A DNA stretch of 64,000 bases, taken from contig BNBP01000003.1 of assembly GCA_014656015.1 (NCBI GenBank), positions 171,597-235,596 on the forward strand, in the 5' to 3' direction. Shown one piece after another: positions 36,863-45,566 of the stretch. The notes under the pieces are model-generated. The model was not told where the DNA came from and ran no database searches. It was given only the letters and a program-made list of their open reading frames with translations. Source of the DNA: Streptomyces griseoaurantiacus (GTDB lineage: Bacteria; Actinomycetota; Actinomycetes; Streptomycetales; Streptomycetaceae). The translations under genes were made by a program, and so were the position numbers. Numbering within the stretch: position 1 is the stretch's first letter; each line of letters opens with the position of its first letter.

Positions 36863-36875
36863 AGGGGAGGGACCA

Positions 36876-38747
36876 GTGATCACTTCGCTGCTCGTGGCCA
36901 ACCGGGGCGAGATCGCCTGCCGGATCCTCCGCACCTGCCAGGCGCTCGGCATCCGCACCGTCGCCGTGTACTCCGACGCCGACGAGGACGCCCTCCACGT
37001 CCGCACGGCCGACACCGCGGTACGGCTCCCGGGCGCGGCACCCGCCGACACCTATCTGCGCGGCGACCTGCTCCTCGCGGCCGCCCGCGCCGCCGGGGCC
37101 GGGGCCGTCCACCCCGGCTACGGCTTCCTCTCCGAGAACGCGGACTTCGCGCGGGCCGTGGGCGAGGCGGGGCTGACCTGGGTCGGGCCGCCCCCGGAGG
37201 CGATCGAGGCGATGGCCTCCAAGACGCGCGCCAAGCGGCTCATGGGGATCGAACCGCTCACCGAGGTCACCGAGGCGGACCTGCCGGTGCTGGTCAAGGC
37301 CGCCGCGGGCGGCGGCGGGCGCGGCATGCGGATCGTCCGCCGGCTCGCCGACCTCGAGGCCGAGAAGGCCGCCGCACGCGCGGAGGCGCGCGCCGCCTTC
37401 GGCGAGGACGAGGTCTTCGTCGAGCCCTATCTGGCGAGCGGCCGGCACGTCGAGGTGCAGATCCTCGCCGACACCCACGGCACCGTCTGGACGCTGGGCA
37501 CCCGCGACTGCTCGCTGCAGCGCCGCCACCAGAAGGTCGTCGAGGAGGCCCCGGCACCCGGACTGACCGAGGACCTCACCGAGGAGCTGTACGCGCTGGC
37601 CGAACGGGCCGCCCGCGCCGTCGGCTACACCGGCGCCGGGACCGTCGAGTTCCTCGTCGCCGACGGACGCGCGCACTTCCTGGAGATGAACACCCGACTC
37701 CAGGTCGAACACCCCGTCACCGAGGCGGTGTTCGGCCTCGACCTCGTCGCCCTGCAACTGCGGATCGCCGAGGGCCGGGCGCTCGACAGGTTCCCGCCCC
37801 GCCCCCGCGGCCACGCCGTCGAGGCCCGCCTCTACGCCGAGGACCCCGCACGGGACTGGGCGCCCGCCACCGGCACCCTGCACCGGCTCGCCGTCCCGGA
37901 CGGCGTCCGGCTGGACACCGGATACGCCGACGGGGACGAGATCGGCGTGCACTACGACGCCCTGCTCGCCAAGGTCGTCGCCCACGGCGAGACCCGCGCG
38001 GAGGCGGTGCGCCGGCTCGCGGGCGCGCTGGAACGGGCGGAGGTCCACGGGCCGGTGACCAACCGCGAGCTCCTCGTCCGCTCGCTGCGGCACGAGGAGT
38101 TCGCCGAGGCCCGCATGGACACCGGGTTCTACGAGCGGCACGCCGCCGCCCTCACCGTCCCCGCCCCGGACCCGTGGGCACCGCTGGCCGCCGCCCTCGC
38201 CGAGGGCGCCGGCCGCTCCCGGTTCGGCGGCGCCTGGCGCAACGTGCCCTCGCACCCCCAGGTCAAGCGGTACCGCACGGCGGGCGAGGAGCACGAGGTC
38301 CGCTACTGGTACCGCCGCGACGGGGTGGCCGTGGAGAGCGGCGCGACCGGCGGGGCCGGCGAGGTGCGGGTCCTCCGGATCGCCGCGCACGAGGTGGTTC
38401 TGGAGGTGGACGGGGTCCGGCGCACCTACCCCGTCGCCCGGTACGGGGAGGACGGCGTCTACGTCGGCAACACGCTCCTGCACCCCGTGTCCCGGTTCCC
38501 CGAGGCCGCCGTCGAGCGCGTCCCCGGCTCCCTGCTCGCCCCGATGCCCGGCACGGTGGCCCGGCTCGCGGAGGGCGTGCGCGAGGGGGCGCGGGTGGTG
38601 GCGGGGCAGCCGCTGCTGTGGCTGGAGGCGATGAAGATGGAACACAGGATCACCGCCCCGGCCGCGGGCACGCTGACCGCCCTGCCCGCCGCCCCCGGCG
38701 ACCAGGTCGCGCCGGGCTCCCTGCTGGCGGTGGTCAAGGAGGAGTAG
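36876..38747 (+). CDS. Acyl-CoA carboxylase, biotin carboxylase/BCCP alpha subunit
   Basis: 623 residues. Biotin carboxylase (1-445) has the ATP loop AAAGGGGRGMR at ~145 and the active-site EMNTRLQVEHPVTE. A linker domain (450-550) and a C-terminal biotinyl domain with Lys587 in EAMKMEH follow. The segment between ASKTRAKRLM and VLVKAAAGG is several residues shorter than in most relatives, where an AGVPV strand is expected; this could reflect a small deletion. GTG start with AAGGGGAGG upstream. It forms an alpha-beta complex with the preceding gene product. Confidence 0.93.
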   Translation: MITSLLVANRGEIACRILRTCQALGIRTVAVYSDADEDALHVRTADTAVRLPGAAPADTYLRGDLLLAAARAAGAGAVHPGYGFLSENADFARAVGEAGLTWVGPPPEAIEAMASKTRAKRLMGIEPLTEVTEADLPVLVKAAAGGGGRGMRIVRRLADLEAEKAAARAEARAAFGEDEVFVEPYLASGRHVEVQILADTHGTVWTLGTRDCSLQRRHQKVVEEAPAPGLTEDLTEELYALAERAARAVGYTGAGTVEFLVADGRAHFLEMNTRLQVEHPVTEAVFGLDLVALQLRIAEGRALDRFPPRPRGHAVEARLYAEDPARDWAPATGTLHRLAVPDGVRLDTGYADGDEIGVHYDALLAKVVAHGETRAEAVRRLAGALERAEVHGPVTNRELLVRSLRHEEFAEARMDTGFYERHAAALTVPAPDPWAPLAAALAEGAGRSRFGGAWRNVPSHPQVKRYRTAGEEHEVRYWYRRDGVAVESGATGGAGEVRVLRIAAHEVVLEVDGVRRTYPVARYGEDGVYVGNTLLHPVSRFPEAAVERVPGSLLAPMPGTVARLAEGVREGARVVAGQPLLWLEAMKMEHRITAPAAGTLTALPAAPGDQVAPGSLLAVVKEE

Positions 38748-38786
38748 CGCACGGCCCCTTGGCGGCCCCGGGTCCGTGGGGGCCGT

Positions 38787-38856
38787 TCGCGCAGTTCCCC
38801 GCGCCCCTGAACCGGGCGCCGGCCCCGGGCTACCAGGGGCGCGGGGCACTGCGCGA
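38787..38856. repeat. Streptomyces dispersed palindromic intergenic element
   Basis: Arms of 23 bases (38787-38809 and 38834-38856; TCGCGCAGTTCCCCGCGCCC with its complement) match except for one base. Sequences of this kind, with GCAGTTCCCCGCGCCCCTGA, are scattered through streptomycete intergenic regions. Here it lies within the operon, between the biotin subunit and the acyl-CoA dehydrogenase, and may attenuate transcription or stabilise the upstream message. Confidence 0.8.
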
Positions 38857-38979
38857 GCAACCACGAACGACCCGCGGCCGCCGAGCGACAAGGTCCCCCA
38901 CCCCCTCTCGCGCCGCCCGCACGCACCCCGAGGTCCCGCACCCGACGCACACCCGCACCCGCATCCCCCGAGGAGCCAC

Positions 38980-40140
38980 ATGCCTCCCGTCATCGAAACC
39001 GACGACCACAAGGCCCTGCGTGCCGCCGTCGGCGCGCTCGGCCGGCGCTACGGGCGGGAGTACTTCACCCGCACCGTCGCCGAGGGCGCCCACCCCACCG
39101 CACTGTGGAAGGAGGCCGCCGGCCTCGGCTACCTCGGGGTCAACCTGCCGGAGGCGTACGGCGGCGGAGGGGCCGGGATCACCGAACTCTCCCTCGTCCT
39201 GGAGGAACTCGGCACCGCCGGCTGCCCCCTGCTCATGCTGATCGTCTCCCCGGCGATCTGCGGCACCGTGATCGCCCGCTTCGGCACCGAGGAGCAGAAG
39301 CGGGACTGGCTGCCCGGCCTCGCCGACGGCAGCCGCGTCATGGCCTTCGGCATCACCGAGCCCGACGCCGGCTCCAACTCCCACCGCCTCACCACCACCG
39401 CCCGCCGCGAGGGCACCGACTGGATACTCACCGGCCGCAAGGTCTTCGTCTCCGGCGTCGACCTCGCCGACGCCACCCTCATCGTCGGCCGCACCGCCGA
39501 CGCCCGCACCGGCCGCCTCAAGCCCTGCCTGTTCCTCGTCCCGCGCGAGGCGGAGGGCTTCACCCGCCGCCGCATCGACATGGAACTCAGCGCCCCCGAG
39601 AAGCAGTTCGAGCTGACCCTCGACGAGGTCCGGCTGCCCGCCGACGCCCTCGTCGGCGACGAGGACGCGGGCCTGCTTCAGCTCTTCGCCGGACTCAACC
39701 CCGAGCGCATCATGACCGCCGCCTTCGCGATCGGCATGGGCCGCTACGCCCTCGACCGCGCCGTCGCCTACGCCCGCGAACGCTCCGTGTGGCAGCAGCC
39801 GATCGGCGCCCACCAGGCCATCGCGCACCCCCTCGCCGTGGCCCACATCGAACTCGAACTCGCCGGGCTGATGACGCGCAAGGCCGCCCACCTGTACGAC
39901 GCCGGGGACGACGCCGGCGCCGGGGAGGCCGCCAACATGGCCAAGTACGCCGCCGCCGAGGCCTGCGTGAAGGCCGTCGACCAGGCCGTGCACACCCTCG
40001 GCGGCAACGGCCTCACCAGCGAGTTCGGGCTCGCCTCCCTCGTCAACGCGGCCCGTGTCGCCCGGATCGCGCCGGTCAGCCGGGAAATGATCCTCAACTA
40101 CGTCTCCCACCGGACACTGGGCCTGCCGAAGTCCTACTGA
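38980..40140 (+). CDS. Acyl-CoA dehydrogenase
   Basis: 386 residues, full ACAD fold. The flavin/substrate segment MAFGITEPDAGSNSHRL is near 120-136, the second signature QAVHTLGGNGLTSEF at ~331 and the C-terminal RIAPVSREMILNYVSH follows. It introduces the alpha-beta double bond into an acyl-CoA with FAD, feeding electrons to ETF. The catalytic glutamate position typical of isovaleryl- versus short-chain enzymes could not be assigned with certainty. AGGAG lies before the ATG. It is separated from the carboxylase by a palindromic repeat but is on the same strand. Confidence 0.92.
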   Translation: MPPVIETDDHKALRAAVGALGRRYGREYFTRTVAEGAHPTALWKEAAGLGYLGVNLPEAYGGGGAGITELSLVLEELGTAGCPLLMLIVSPAICGTVIARFGTEEQKRDWLPGLADGSRVMAFGITEPDAGSNSHRLTTTARREGTDWILTGRKVFVSGVDLADATLIVGRTADARTGRLKPCLFLVPREAEGFTRRRIDMELSAPEKQFELTLDEVRLPADALVGDEDAGLLQLFAGLNPERIMTAAFAIGMGRYALDRAVAYARERSVWQQPIGAHQAIAHPLAVAHIELELAGLMTRKAAHLYDAGDDAGAGEAANMAKYAAAEACVKAVDQAVHTLGGNGLTSEFGLASLVNAARVARIAPVSREMILNYVSHRTLGLPKSY

Positions 40141-40167
40141 GGACCGGCGACGGCACGAGGAGGAACC

Positions 40168-41733
40168 GTGTACCGCAGCCAGTACGCAGACGTACCCGCC
40201 CTCGAACTCCCCATCCACGAGGCCGTCCTGGGCCGGGCCGCGGAGTTCGGCGAGGCGCCCGCACTGATCGACGGCCTCGACGGCACCACCCTCAGCTACG
40301 AGCAGGTCGACCGCTTCCACCGGCGGCTCGCCGCCGCCCTCGCCGAGGCCGGGGTCCGCAAGGGCGACGTCCTCGCCCTGCACAGCCCCAACACCATCGC
40401 CTTCCCCACCGCGTTCTACGCCGCCACCCGGGCCGGCGCCGCCGTCACCACCGTGCACCCGCTCGCCACCGCCGAGGAGTTCGCCACACAACTGCGCGAC
40501 TCCGGCGCCCGCTGGATCGTCACCGTCTCCCCCCTGCTCGACACCGCCCGCGCCGCCGCCGAACGCGCGGGCGGCGTACGGGAGATCTTCGTCTGCGACA
40601 GCGCGCCCGGCCACCGTTCGCTCATCGACATGCTGGCCGGCACCGCGCCCGAACCCGTGGTCGACCTCGACCCCGCCGAGGACCTCGCCGCGCTGCCGTA
40701 CTCCTCCGGCACCACCGGCACCCCCAAGGGCGTGATGCTCACCCACCGGTCGATCGCCACCAACCTCGTGCAGCTCGAACCCCTGGTGCCGACCGGCCCC
40801 GGCGAACGCATCCTGGCCGTTCTGCCCTTTTTTCACATCTACGGTCTGACCGCGCTGATGAACGCCCCGCTGCGGCGGGGCGCCACCGTCGTCGTCCTGC
40901 CCCGCTTCACGCTCGACACCTTCCTCGCCGCGATCGAGAAGCACCGCATCACCAGCCTCTACGTGGCCCCGCCGATCGTCCTCGCGCTCGCCAAGCACCC
41001 GGCGGTCGCCCAGTACGACCTCTCCTCCCTCCGGCACGTCATCAGCGCCGCCGCCCCGCTGGACGCCGTCACCGCCGCCGCCTGCTCCCGGCGGCTCGGC
41101 CTGCCCCCGGTCGGCCAGGCCTACGGCATGACGGAACTCTCCCCGGGCACCCACCTCGTCCCCCTCGACGCCACCGACCCGCCCCCCGGCACCGTCGGCA
41201 AGCTCATCCCCAGCACCGAGATGCGGATCGTCTCCCTCGACGACCCCGGCAAGGACCTCGGCCCCGGCGAGCGCGGCGAGATCCTCATCCGCGGACCCCA
41301 GGTGATGAAGGGCTACCTCGGCCGCCCCGAGGACACCGCCGCCCTCGTCGACGCCCAGGGTTGGCTGCACACCGGCGACGTCGGCCACGTGGACCCCGAG
41401 GGCTGGCTGTACGTCGTCGACCGGGTCAAGGAACTCATCAAGTACAAGGGCTTCCAGGTCGCCCCCGCCGAACTGGAGGCCCTGCTGCTCACCCACCCCG
41501 GCATCGCCGACGCCGCCGTCACCGGCACCCCCGACGCCGAGGGCAACGAGATCCCGCACGCCCACGTCGTCCGGCAGCCCGGCGCGGAGCAACTCACCGA
41601 GACGGAGGTCATGCTGCACGTCGCCGAACGCGTCGCCCCCTACAAACGCGTCCGCCGTGTCACCTTCGTCGACCGGGTGCCGCGCGCCGCCTCCGGGAAG
41701 ATCCTCCGCCGCGAACTCAGGGAGCACCCGTGA
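40168..41733 (+). CDS. AMP-dependent acyl-CoA synthetase (4-coumarate-CoA ligase-like)
   Basis: 521 residues. The P-loop motif YSSGTTGTPKGVMLTH begins at 178. The A5 block QAYGMTE, the hinge TGDVGHVDPEGWLYVVDRVK and the A10 lysine (Lys511 in SGKILRR) are all intact. It activates a carboxylic acid to its CoA ester through an acyl-adenylate. The GTG start has GAGGAGG seven bases upstream. The similarity is to 4-coumarate ligases, but in this operon the substrate is more likely a branched or terpenoid acid. Confidence 0.92.
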   Translation: MYRSQYADVPALELPIHEAVLGRAAEFGEAPALIDGLDGTTLSYEQVDRFHRRLAAALAEAGVRKGDVLALHSPNTIAFPTAFYAATRAGAAVTTVHPLATAEEFATQLRDSGARWIVTVSPLLDTARAAAERAGGVREIFVCDSAPGHRSLIDMLAGTAPEPVVDLDPAEDLAALPYSSGTTGTPKGVMLTHRSIATNLVQLEPLVPTGPGERILAVLPFFHIYGLTALMNAPLRRGATVVVLPRFTLDTFLAAIEKHRITSLYVAPPIVLALAKHPAVAQYDLSSLRHVISAAAPLDAVTAAACSRRLGLPPVGQAYGMTELSPGTHLVPLDATDPPPGTVGKLIPSTEMRIVSLDDPGKDLGPGERGEILIRGPQVMKGYLGRPEDTAALVDAQGWLHTGDVGHVDPEGWLYVVDRVKELIKYKGFQVAPAELEALLLTHPGIADAAVTGTPDAEGNEIPHAHVVRQPGAEQLTETEVMLHVAERVAPYKRVRRVTFVDRVPRAASGKILRRELREHP

Positions 41734-42479
41734 CCACCGCCGTGCCCGTGACCCGCTCCCGGGACCGGGGCATCACCACCCTCACCCTCGACTCCCCGGC
41801 CAACCGCAACGCCCTGTCCGCCGGCCTCGTCGCCGCCCTCGACACCGCGCTCGCGGAGTGCGGCGCCGACCCCGGCGTACGGGCCGTCGTCCTCACCCAC
41901 ACCGGCACCACCTTCAGCGCGGGCGCCGACCTGCGCGAGCCACCGCCGCCCGAGGCGCTCACCGCCCTGCTGCGCCGCATCGTCGAACTGCCCCGGCCCG
42001 TGATCGCCCGGGTCACCGGACACGTCCGCGCCGGCGGCCTCGGACTCCTCGGCGCCTGCGACATCGCGGCCGCCGCCACCACCGCCGACTTCGCCTTCAC
42101 CGAGGTCCGCGTCGGCGTCGCCCCCGCCGTCATCTCCCTGCCCCTGCTGCCCCGCGCCGACCCCCGCGCCCTCGCCCTGCACTGCCTCACCGGGGACCGC
42201 TTCGACGCCGCCGAGGCCGTCCGCACCGGACTGCTCACCCTCGCCGGCGAGGACGTCGACACCGTCCTCGCCCCCGTCCTCGACGGACTGCGCCGCGCCT
42301 CCCCGCAAGGGCTCGCGGAGACCAAGCGGCTCCTCACCGCCCGCGTGCGGAAGGCCTTCGACCGGGACGCCGAGGCCCTGACCGCACTCACCGCACGGCT
42401 GTTCTCCTCCCCGCAGGCACGCGAGGGGATGACCGCCTTCCTCGAACGACGGGACCCCGTGTGGACGGAACTCGCATGA
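41730..42479 (+). CDS. Enoyl-CoA hydratase, methylglutaconyl-CoA hydratase-like
   Basis: 249 residues, crotonase fold. Oxyanion segments are FSAGADLRE (~62) and GHVRAGGLGLLGACD (~100). The glutamate usual in ordinary enoyl-CoA hydratases after the GG is not there. The pattern VRAGGLGL-ACDIA-A and FAFTEVRVGVAPAVIS is that of LiuC/AtuE-type 3-methyl- or isohexenyl-glutaconyl-CoA hydratases. It would act directly after the carboxylase. It overlaps the ligase gene by GTGA and precedes the TetR gene. Confidence 0.88.
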   Translation: MTTAVPVTRSRDRGITTLTLDSPANRNALSAGLVAALDTALAECGADPGVRAVVLTHTGTTFSAGADLREPPPPEALTALLRRIVELPRPVIARVTGHVRAGGLGLLGACDIAAAATTADFAFTEVRVGVAPAVISLPLLPRADPRALALHCLTGDRFDAAEAVRTGLLTLAGEDVDTVLAPVLDGLRRASPQGLAETKRLLTARVRKAFDRDAEALTALTARLFSSPQAREGMTAFLERRDPVWTELA

Positions 42480-42534
42480 ACGGGACGGGACGCCCCGAGG
42501 CAGGGGCGACGGGCACCGCCGGGACGCGCGCGGC

Positions 42535-43131
42535 ATGGTGACCGCGCCGGACCGCGCCCCCAAGCAGGACCGCAGCCGGGCCACCCGGCAGCGGCTGCTG
42601 GCCGCCGCCGTCGCCTGCCTCGCCGAACGCGGCTGGGCCGGCTCCACCGTCAGCGCCGTCGCCGAACGCGCCGGCGTCTCCCGGGGCGCCGCCCAGCACC
42701 ACTTCCCGACCCGCGAGGACCTGTTCACCGCCGCCGTCGAGTACGTCGCCGAGGAACGCTGCCAGGCCCTGCGCGCCCTCTTCCCCGAAGGCGCCGCCGG
42801 CGACCGGCGCGCGGTCGTCGCCGCCCTCGTCGAGGGCTGCACCGGCCCCCTCTTCCGGGCCGCCCTGCACCTGTGGGTGGCCGCCTCCGCCGAGGAGCAG
42901 CTGCGCGGCCGCGTCACCGAACTGGAGGCCCGGGTGGGCCGCGAGACCCACCGTGTCGCCGTCGAACTCCTCGGCGTCGACGAGTCCCGCCCCGGCGTCC
43001 GCGAAACCGTCCAGGGCCTCCTCGACATGGCCCGCGGCCTCGGCCTCGCCCACCTCCTGACGGACGACACCGCCCGGCGGGAACGGGTCGTCGAGCAGTG
43101 GGCGGGGGTGATCGAGGGCGTGCTGGGCTGA
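42535..43131 (+). CDS. TetR-family regulator of the carboxylase operon
   Basis: 198 residues. The HTH is at about 15-62 (RATRQRLLAAAVACLAERGW, then GVSRGAAQHHFPTREDLF), followed by a helical ligand domain with RGRVTELEARVGRETHRVA. It is the last gene of the operon and probably binds the palindrome before the first gene, with an acyl-CoA as likely inducer. Start is ATG 42535 or GTG 42538; a weak signal only. A short frame beginning at 42476 (overlapping the hydratase stop) ends at 42541 and is not considered a gene. Confidence 0.88.
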   Translation: MVTAPDRAPKQDRSRATRQRLLAAAVACLAERGWAGSTVSAVAERAGVSRGAAQHHFPTREDLFTAAVEYVAEERCQALRALFPEGAAGDRRAVVAALVEGCTGPLFRAALHLWVAASAEEQLRGRVTELEARVGRETHRVAVELLGVDESRPGVRETVQGLLDMARGLGLAHLLTDDTARRERVVEQWAGVIEGVLG

Positions 43132-43132
43132 C

Positions 43133-43153
43133 GGGCGCCGCCCCGGCGCGCCC
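43133..43153. terminator. Hairpin between TetR and alpha/beta-hydrolase genes
   Basis: GGGCGCCG pairs with CGGCGC(g)CCC over a CCC loop with one bulged base, in the 23-bp space between converging genes. Confidence 0.65.
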
Positions 43154-43154
43154 C

Positions 43155-44030
43155 TCAGGCGTCGGCCCCCGTCAGGACCTCCTCCAGGAACGGCTCGACC
43201 GCCGCGCGCCAGGCCTCCGGCTGGTCGTAGTGCACGAGATGACCGGCGTCGGCGACCTCCGCGTACCGGCCGCGCGGCAGGACCCGGACCATCTCCTGCG
43301 ACTCCGCCCGCCCCAGCTGGCCGTCCAGGCCCCGGACCACGAGTGCCGGGCAGCGCACCTGCGCCAGCTCCTCCCAGTGCGCGTCGTACACCCACGTCTC
43401 GCGCGACCTCAGCATCTGCGCGGGCGTGAAGACGGGACGCCAGCCGTCCGGCGACTCGTGCATCACCTCGGCGTAGAACTCGCCGCGCGCCGGACTGGGA
43501 CGCTCCACCCACGGGTCGTCCTCGCCGAACCACTTGCGGACGTCGGCGAGCGTGGCGAACGGCAGCGGCCAGGTGCGGAACCAGTCCTCCCACTCCCGCT
43601 GCGAGGCGGCGCCCAGCGCCGAGGCCCGCATGTCGCAGATCACCAGACCGCGCACCAGGTCGGGGCGGGCGGCGGCGAGCTGCCAGGCGGTGAGGGCACC
43701 CATCGCGTGACCGATCACCACGACCGGGGCGAGCCCGAGCTGCTCCAGCGCGGCCGCCGCGTCCTCGACGTAGGCCTCACGGGTGTGGGCGGCCGCCGGC
43801 GGCTTCTCGCTCTGCCCGTGACCGCGCTGGTCCAGGGCCACGGGGCGGTACCGCTCGGCGAGCCAGCGCGCGGTGGCCGTCCAGTGCGAGGCGCGCCCCA
43901 TGAGGCCGTGCAGTAAGAGCACACCGGGCCGGTGCGCACCGGCCGGATCCTCGTCCTTGGGCGGGTCGCCGAACTCCCAGGCCGCGAGGCGTACGCCGCC
44001 GCTCCCCGTCACGTCGATGCGCCGCACCAT
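43155..44030 (-). CDS. Alpha/beta-hydrolase-fold protein with alanine in the nucleophile position
   Basis: 291 residues. Oxyanion segment LLLHGLMGRASHW, then DQRGHGQS, acid region VRGLDGQL and catalytic His in DAGHLVHYD are canonical for the haloperoxidase/esterase group. The nucleophile elbow reads VIGHAMGALTAW: Ala replaces the expected Ser, as the codon GCG confirms. Without a nucleophile it may be a non-hydrolytic member (a binding protein, or an enzyme using another mechanism such as C-C lyase or decarboxylase). It is immediately downstream of the converging carboxylase operon. Confidence 0.85.
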   Translation of the reverse strand: MVRRIDVTGSGGVRLAAWEFGDPPKDEDPAGAHRPGVLLLHGLMGRASHWTATARWLAERYRPVALDQRGHGQSEKPPAAAHTREAYVEDAAAALEQLGLAPVVVIGHAMGALTAWQLAAARPDLVRGLVICDMRASALGAASQREWEDWFRTWPLPFATLADVRKWFGEDDPWVERPSPARGEFYAEVMHESPDGWRPVFTPAQMLRSRETWVYDAHWEELAQVRCPALVVRGLDGQLGRAESQEMVRVLPRGRYAEVADAGHLVHYDQPEAWRAAVEPFLEEVLTGADA

Positions 44031-44628
44031 CGTTCTGGCACCCCCTGGCTCCCCCCGGGCCGACCCACGCTCCGCGTGGCCGGTCCGGACGCTCCTCGTG
44101 CTGTTGCCGCCGTGCTGGTTCGTCCTGCTGCTCGGTCCTGCTGGTTCGTTCTCCGCAGGTGCTCACGCTATCGAAAGCGCATTCGAAAATGGGCTTTCGC
44201 TCGTCAACACCCCTCCTTCGAGTGACACCGGTCGGGGATTGGCCGCCGCCACCGGGGGGAGATCTTCAGCGGGCGGACCGCTCGGGGAAAAACGGTCCGA
44301 GGGGGATGACCCTGGGAGCTCGGGGCTCCGGGTCAGCACAGGGGAGGACAGGCCCCGGCGCCACAGAGCGCCGGGGCCCTCTCCGTGTCCGCGGGATACC
44401 CGGCACATCGTCCCGCTCCCTTCCCCGGCCGCACGGCTCCGTCGTCCGCGCCGGCCCCAGAGCTCCTCAGGTCATATGCCTCACCCGACAGCGTGGCACG
44501 GGAACGGGGTTCGCGCTGCCATTCGGCACACAGAAAGTGCGCGGGGCGGGCAATCGGTCACCCGGCGCGTGAGCGCGACCCGCCCGGGCCGCCCACGCGC
44601 CCGGACACCGCCCCGGGGACGACCCGCG
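44031..44628. other. 600-bp intergenic region rich in hairpins, possible small RNA
   Basis: No frame shows a start signal with consistent GC3. Readable structures are CGAAAGC...GCTTTCG (44172-44199), a CGGACCG...CGGTCCG pair around GGGGAAAAA near 44273-44299, a hairpin GGGAGCtcggggCTCC near 44314-44330, and the strong terminator-like stem at 44351-44378. The series ending in a terminator could be a small plus-strand RNA or the structured leader of the divergent hydrolase gene. The part after 44379 shows nothing clear. Confidence 0.35.
44351..44378 (+). terminator. Strong 11-bp GC hairpin
   Basis: GGCCCCGGCGC pairs perfectly with GCGCCGGGGCC over a CACAGA loop, followed by CTCTCC. It has no upstream plus-strand gene for more than 1.2 kb, so it probably ends a non-coding transcript or acts on the minus strand. 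Confidence 0.65.
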
Positions 44629-45321
44629 TCAGCGCTTGGCCACGAAGACGTGCGAGGCGACCTCCGACTCCAGCTCGGCCGCCTCCCCGCTGCTGCCCAC
44701 CAGGACGCCCCCGGCGGACTCCGTCACGCTGACCACCGAGCCCGGCTGCACACCCGCCCGGCGCAGCGTGTACATGAGCTGCGCGTCCGTCTGGATCGGC
44801 TCCCCGATGCGCCGCACGACCACGGTCTTGCCCTCCAGACCAGGGTCCAGGTCGGCCAGCGAGACCATGCCCTCGTCCAGGAACGGAACCGTGCCGTCCT
44901 TCTCGCCCAGCTCCTCAAGACCCGGGATCGGATTGCCGTAGGGCGACTCGGTCGGGTGCCGCAGCAGCTCCAGCACGCGCCGCTCCACCGCCTCGCTCAT
45001 CACGTGCTCCCAGCGGCAGGCCTCCGCGTGCACCTGCTCCCACTCCAGCCCGATCACGTCGACGAGCAGGCACTCCGCGAGCCGGTGCTTGCGCATGACC
45101 CGCGTGGCCAGGCGCCGGCCCTCGTCGGTGAACTCCAGGTGCCGGTCGGGCGCCACGGACACCAGTCCGTCGCGCTCCATCCGCGCCACCGTCTGGCTGA
45201 CCGTCGGCCCGCTCTGGTCGAGCCGTTCGGCGATACGGGCGCGCATCGGCACGACGCCTTCTTCCTCGAGCTCGAGGATGGTGCGGAGATACATCTCCGT
45301 GGTGTCGATCAGTCCGGACAT
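44629..45321 (-). CDS. DtxR-family iron-dependent regulator (DmdR1/IdeR-like)
   Basis: 230 residues. DNA-binding domain 1-75 (MSGLIDTTEMYLRTILELEE; SGPTVSQTVARMERDGLVSV), metal-binding and dimer domain 76-140 with the ligands of DtxR (His/Glu in RKHRLAECLL, Cys102/Glu105/His106 region in EACRWEHVMS), and a C-terminal SH3-like FeoA domain. With Fe2+ it represses siderophore and iron-uptake genes. It closely matches DmdR1/DesR of Streptomyces. In S. coelicolor an antiparallel adm gene overlapping dmdR1 has been reported; an open antisense frame exists here too but is expected by composition alone. Confidence 0.93.
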   Translation of the reverse strand: MSGLIDTTEMYLRTILELEEEGVVPMRARIAERLDQSGPTVSQTVARMERDGLVSVAPDRHLEFTDEGRRLATRVMRKHRLAECLLVDVIGLEWEQVHAEACRWEHVMSEAVERRVLELLRHPTESPYGNPIPGLEELGEKDGTVPFLDEGMVSLADLDPGLEGKTVVVRRIGEPIQTDAQLMYTLRRAGVQPGSVVSVTESAGGVLVGSSGEAAELESEVASHVFVAKR

Positions 45322-45566
45322 ACGTGCCCCTCGATTGAGATCTGCCGGAGGCTGGCGGCCTCACGGCGTGTGCGCTGGCCCTGGACTCAATTCTGACGCA
45401 TCGCACCGACAACCGTGCCGCGCCGGAAGAACGGTCATCGCGGACCCCTCGCGCACCCCGTATTGACACGGCCCTGGTCCGGACCGCACCGTGATCCGCG
45501 ACATGGCCGGACTCCCGCGGGCACCGGCCGCGCAACGAAGCGTCACGAAGGTGAGGGGCGTCGCCG

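Noticed and set aside
42476..42541. 21-codon frame overlapping the hydratase stop by ATGA
   Set aside because: It overlaps the TetR start, has no hydrophobic or conserved features, and is probably chance coupling.
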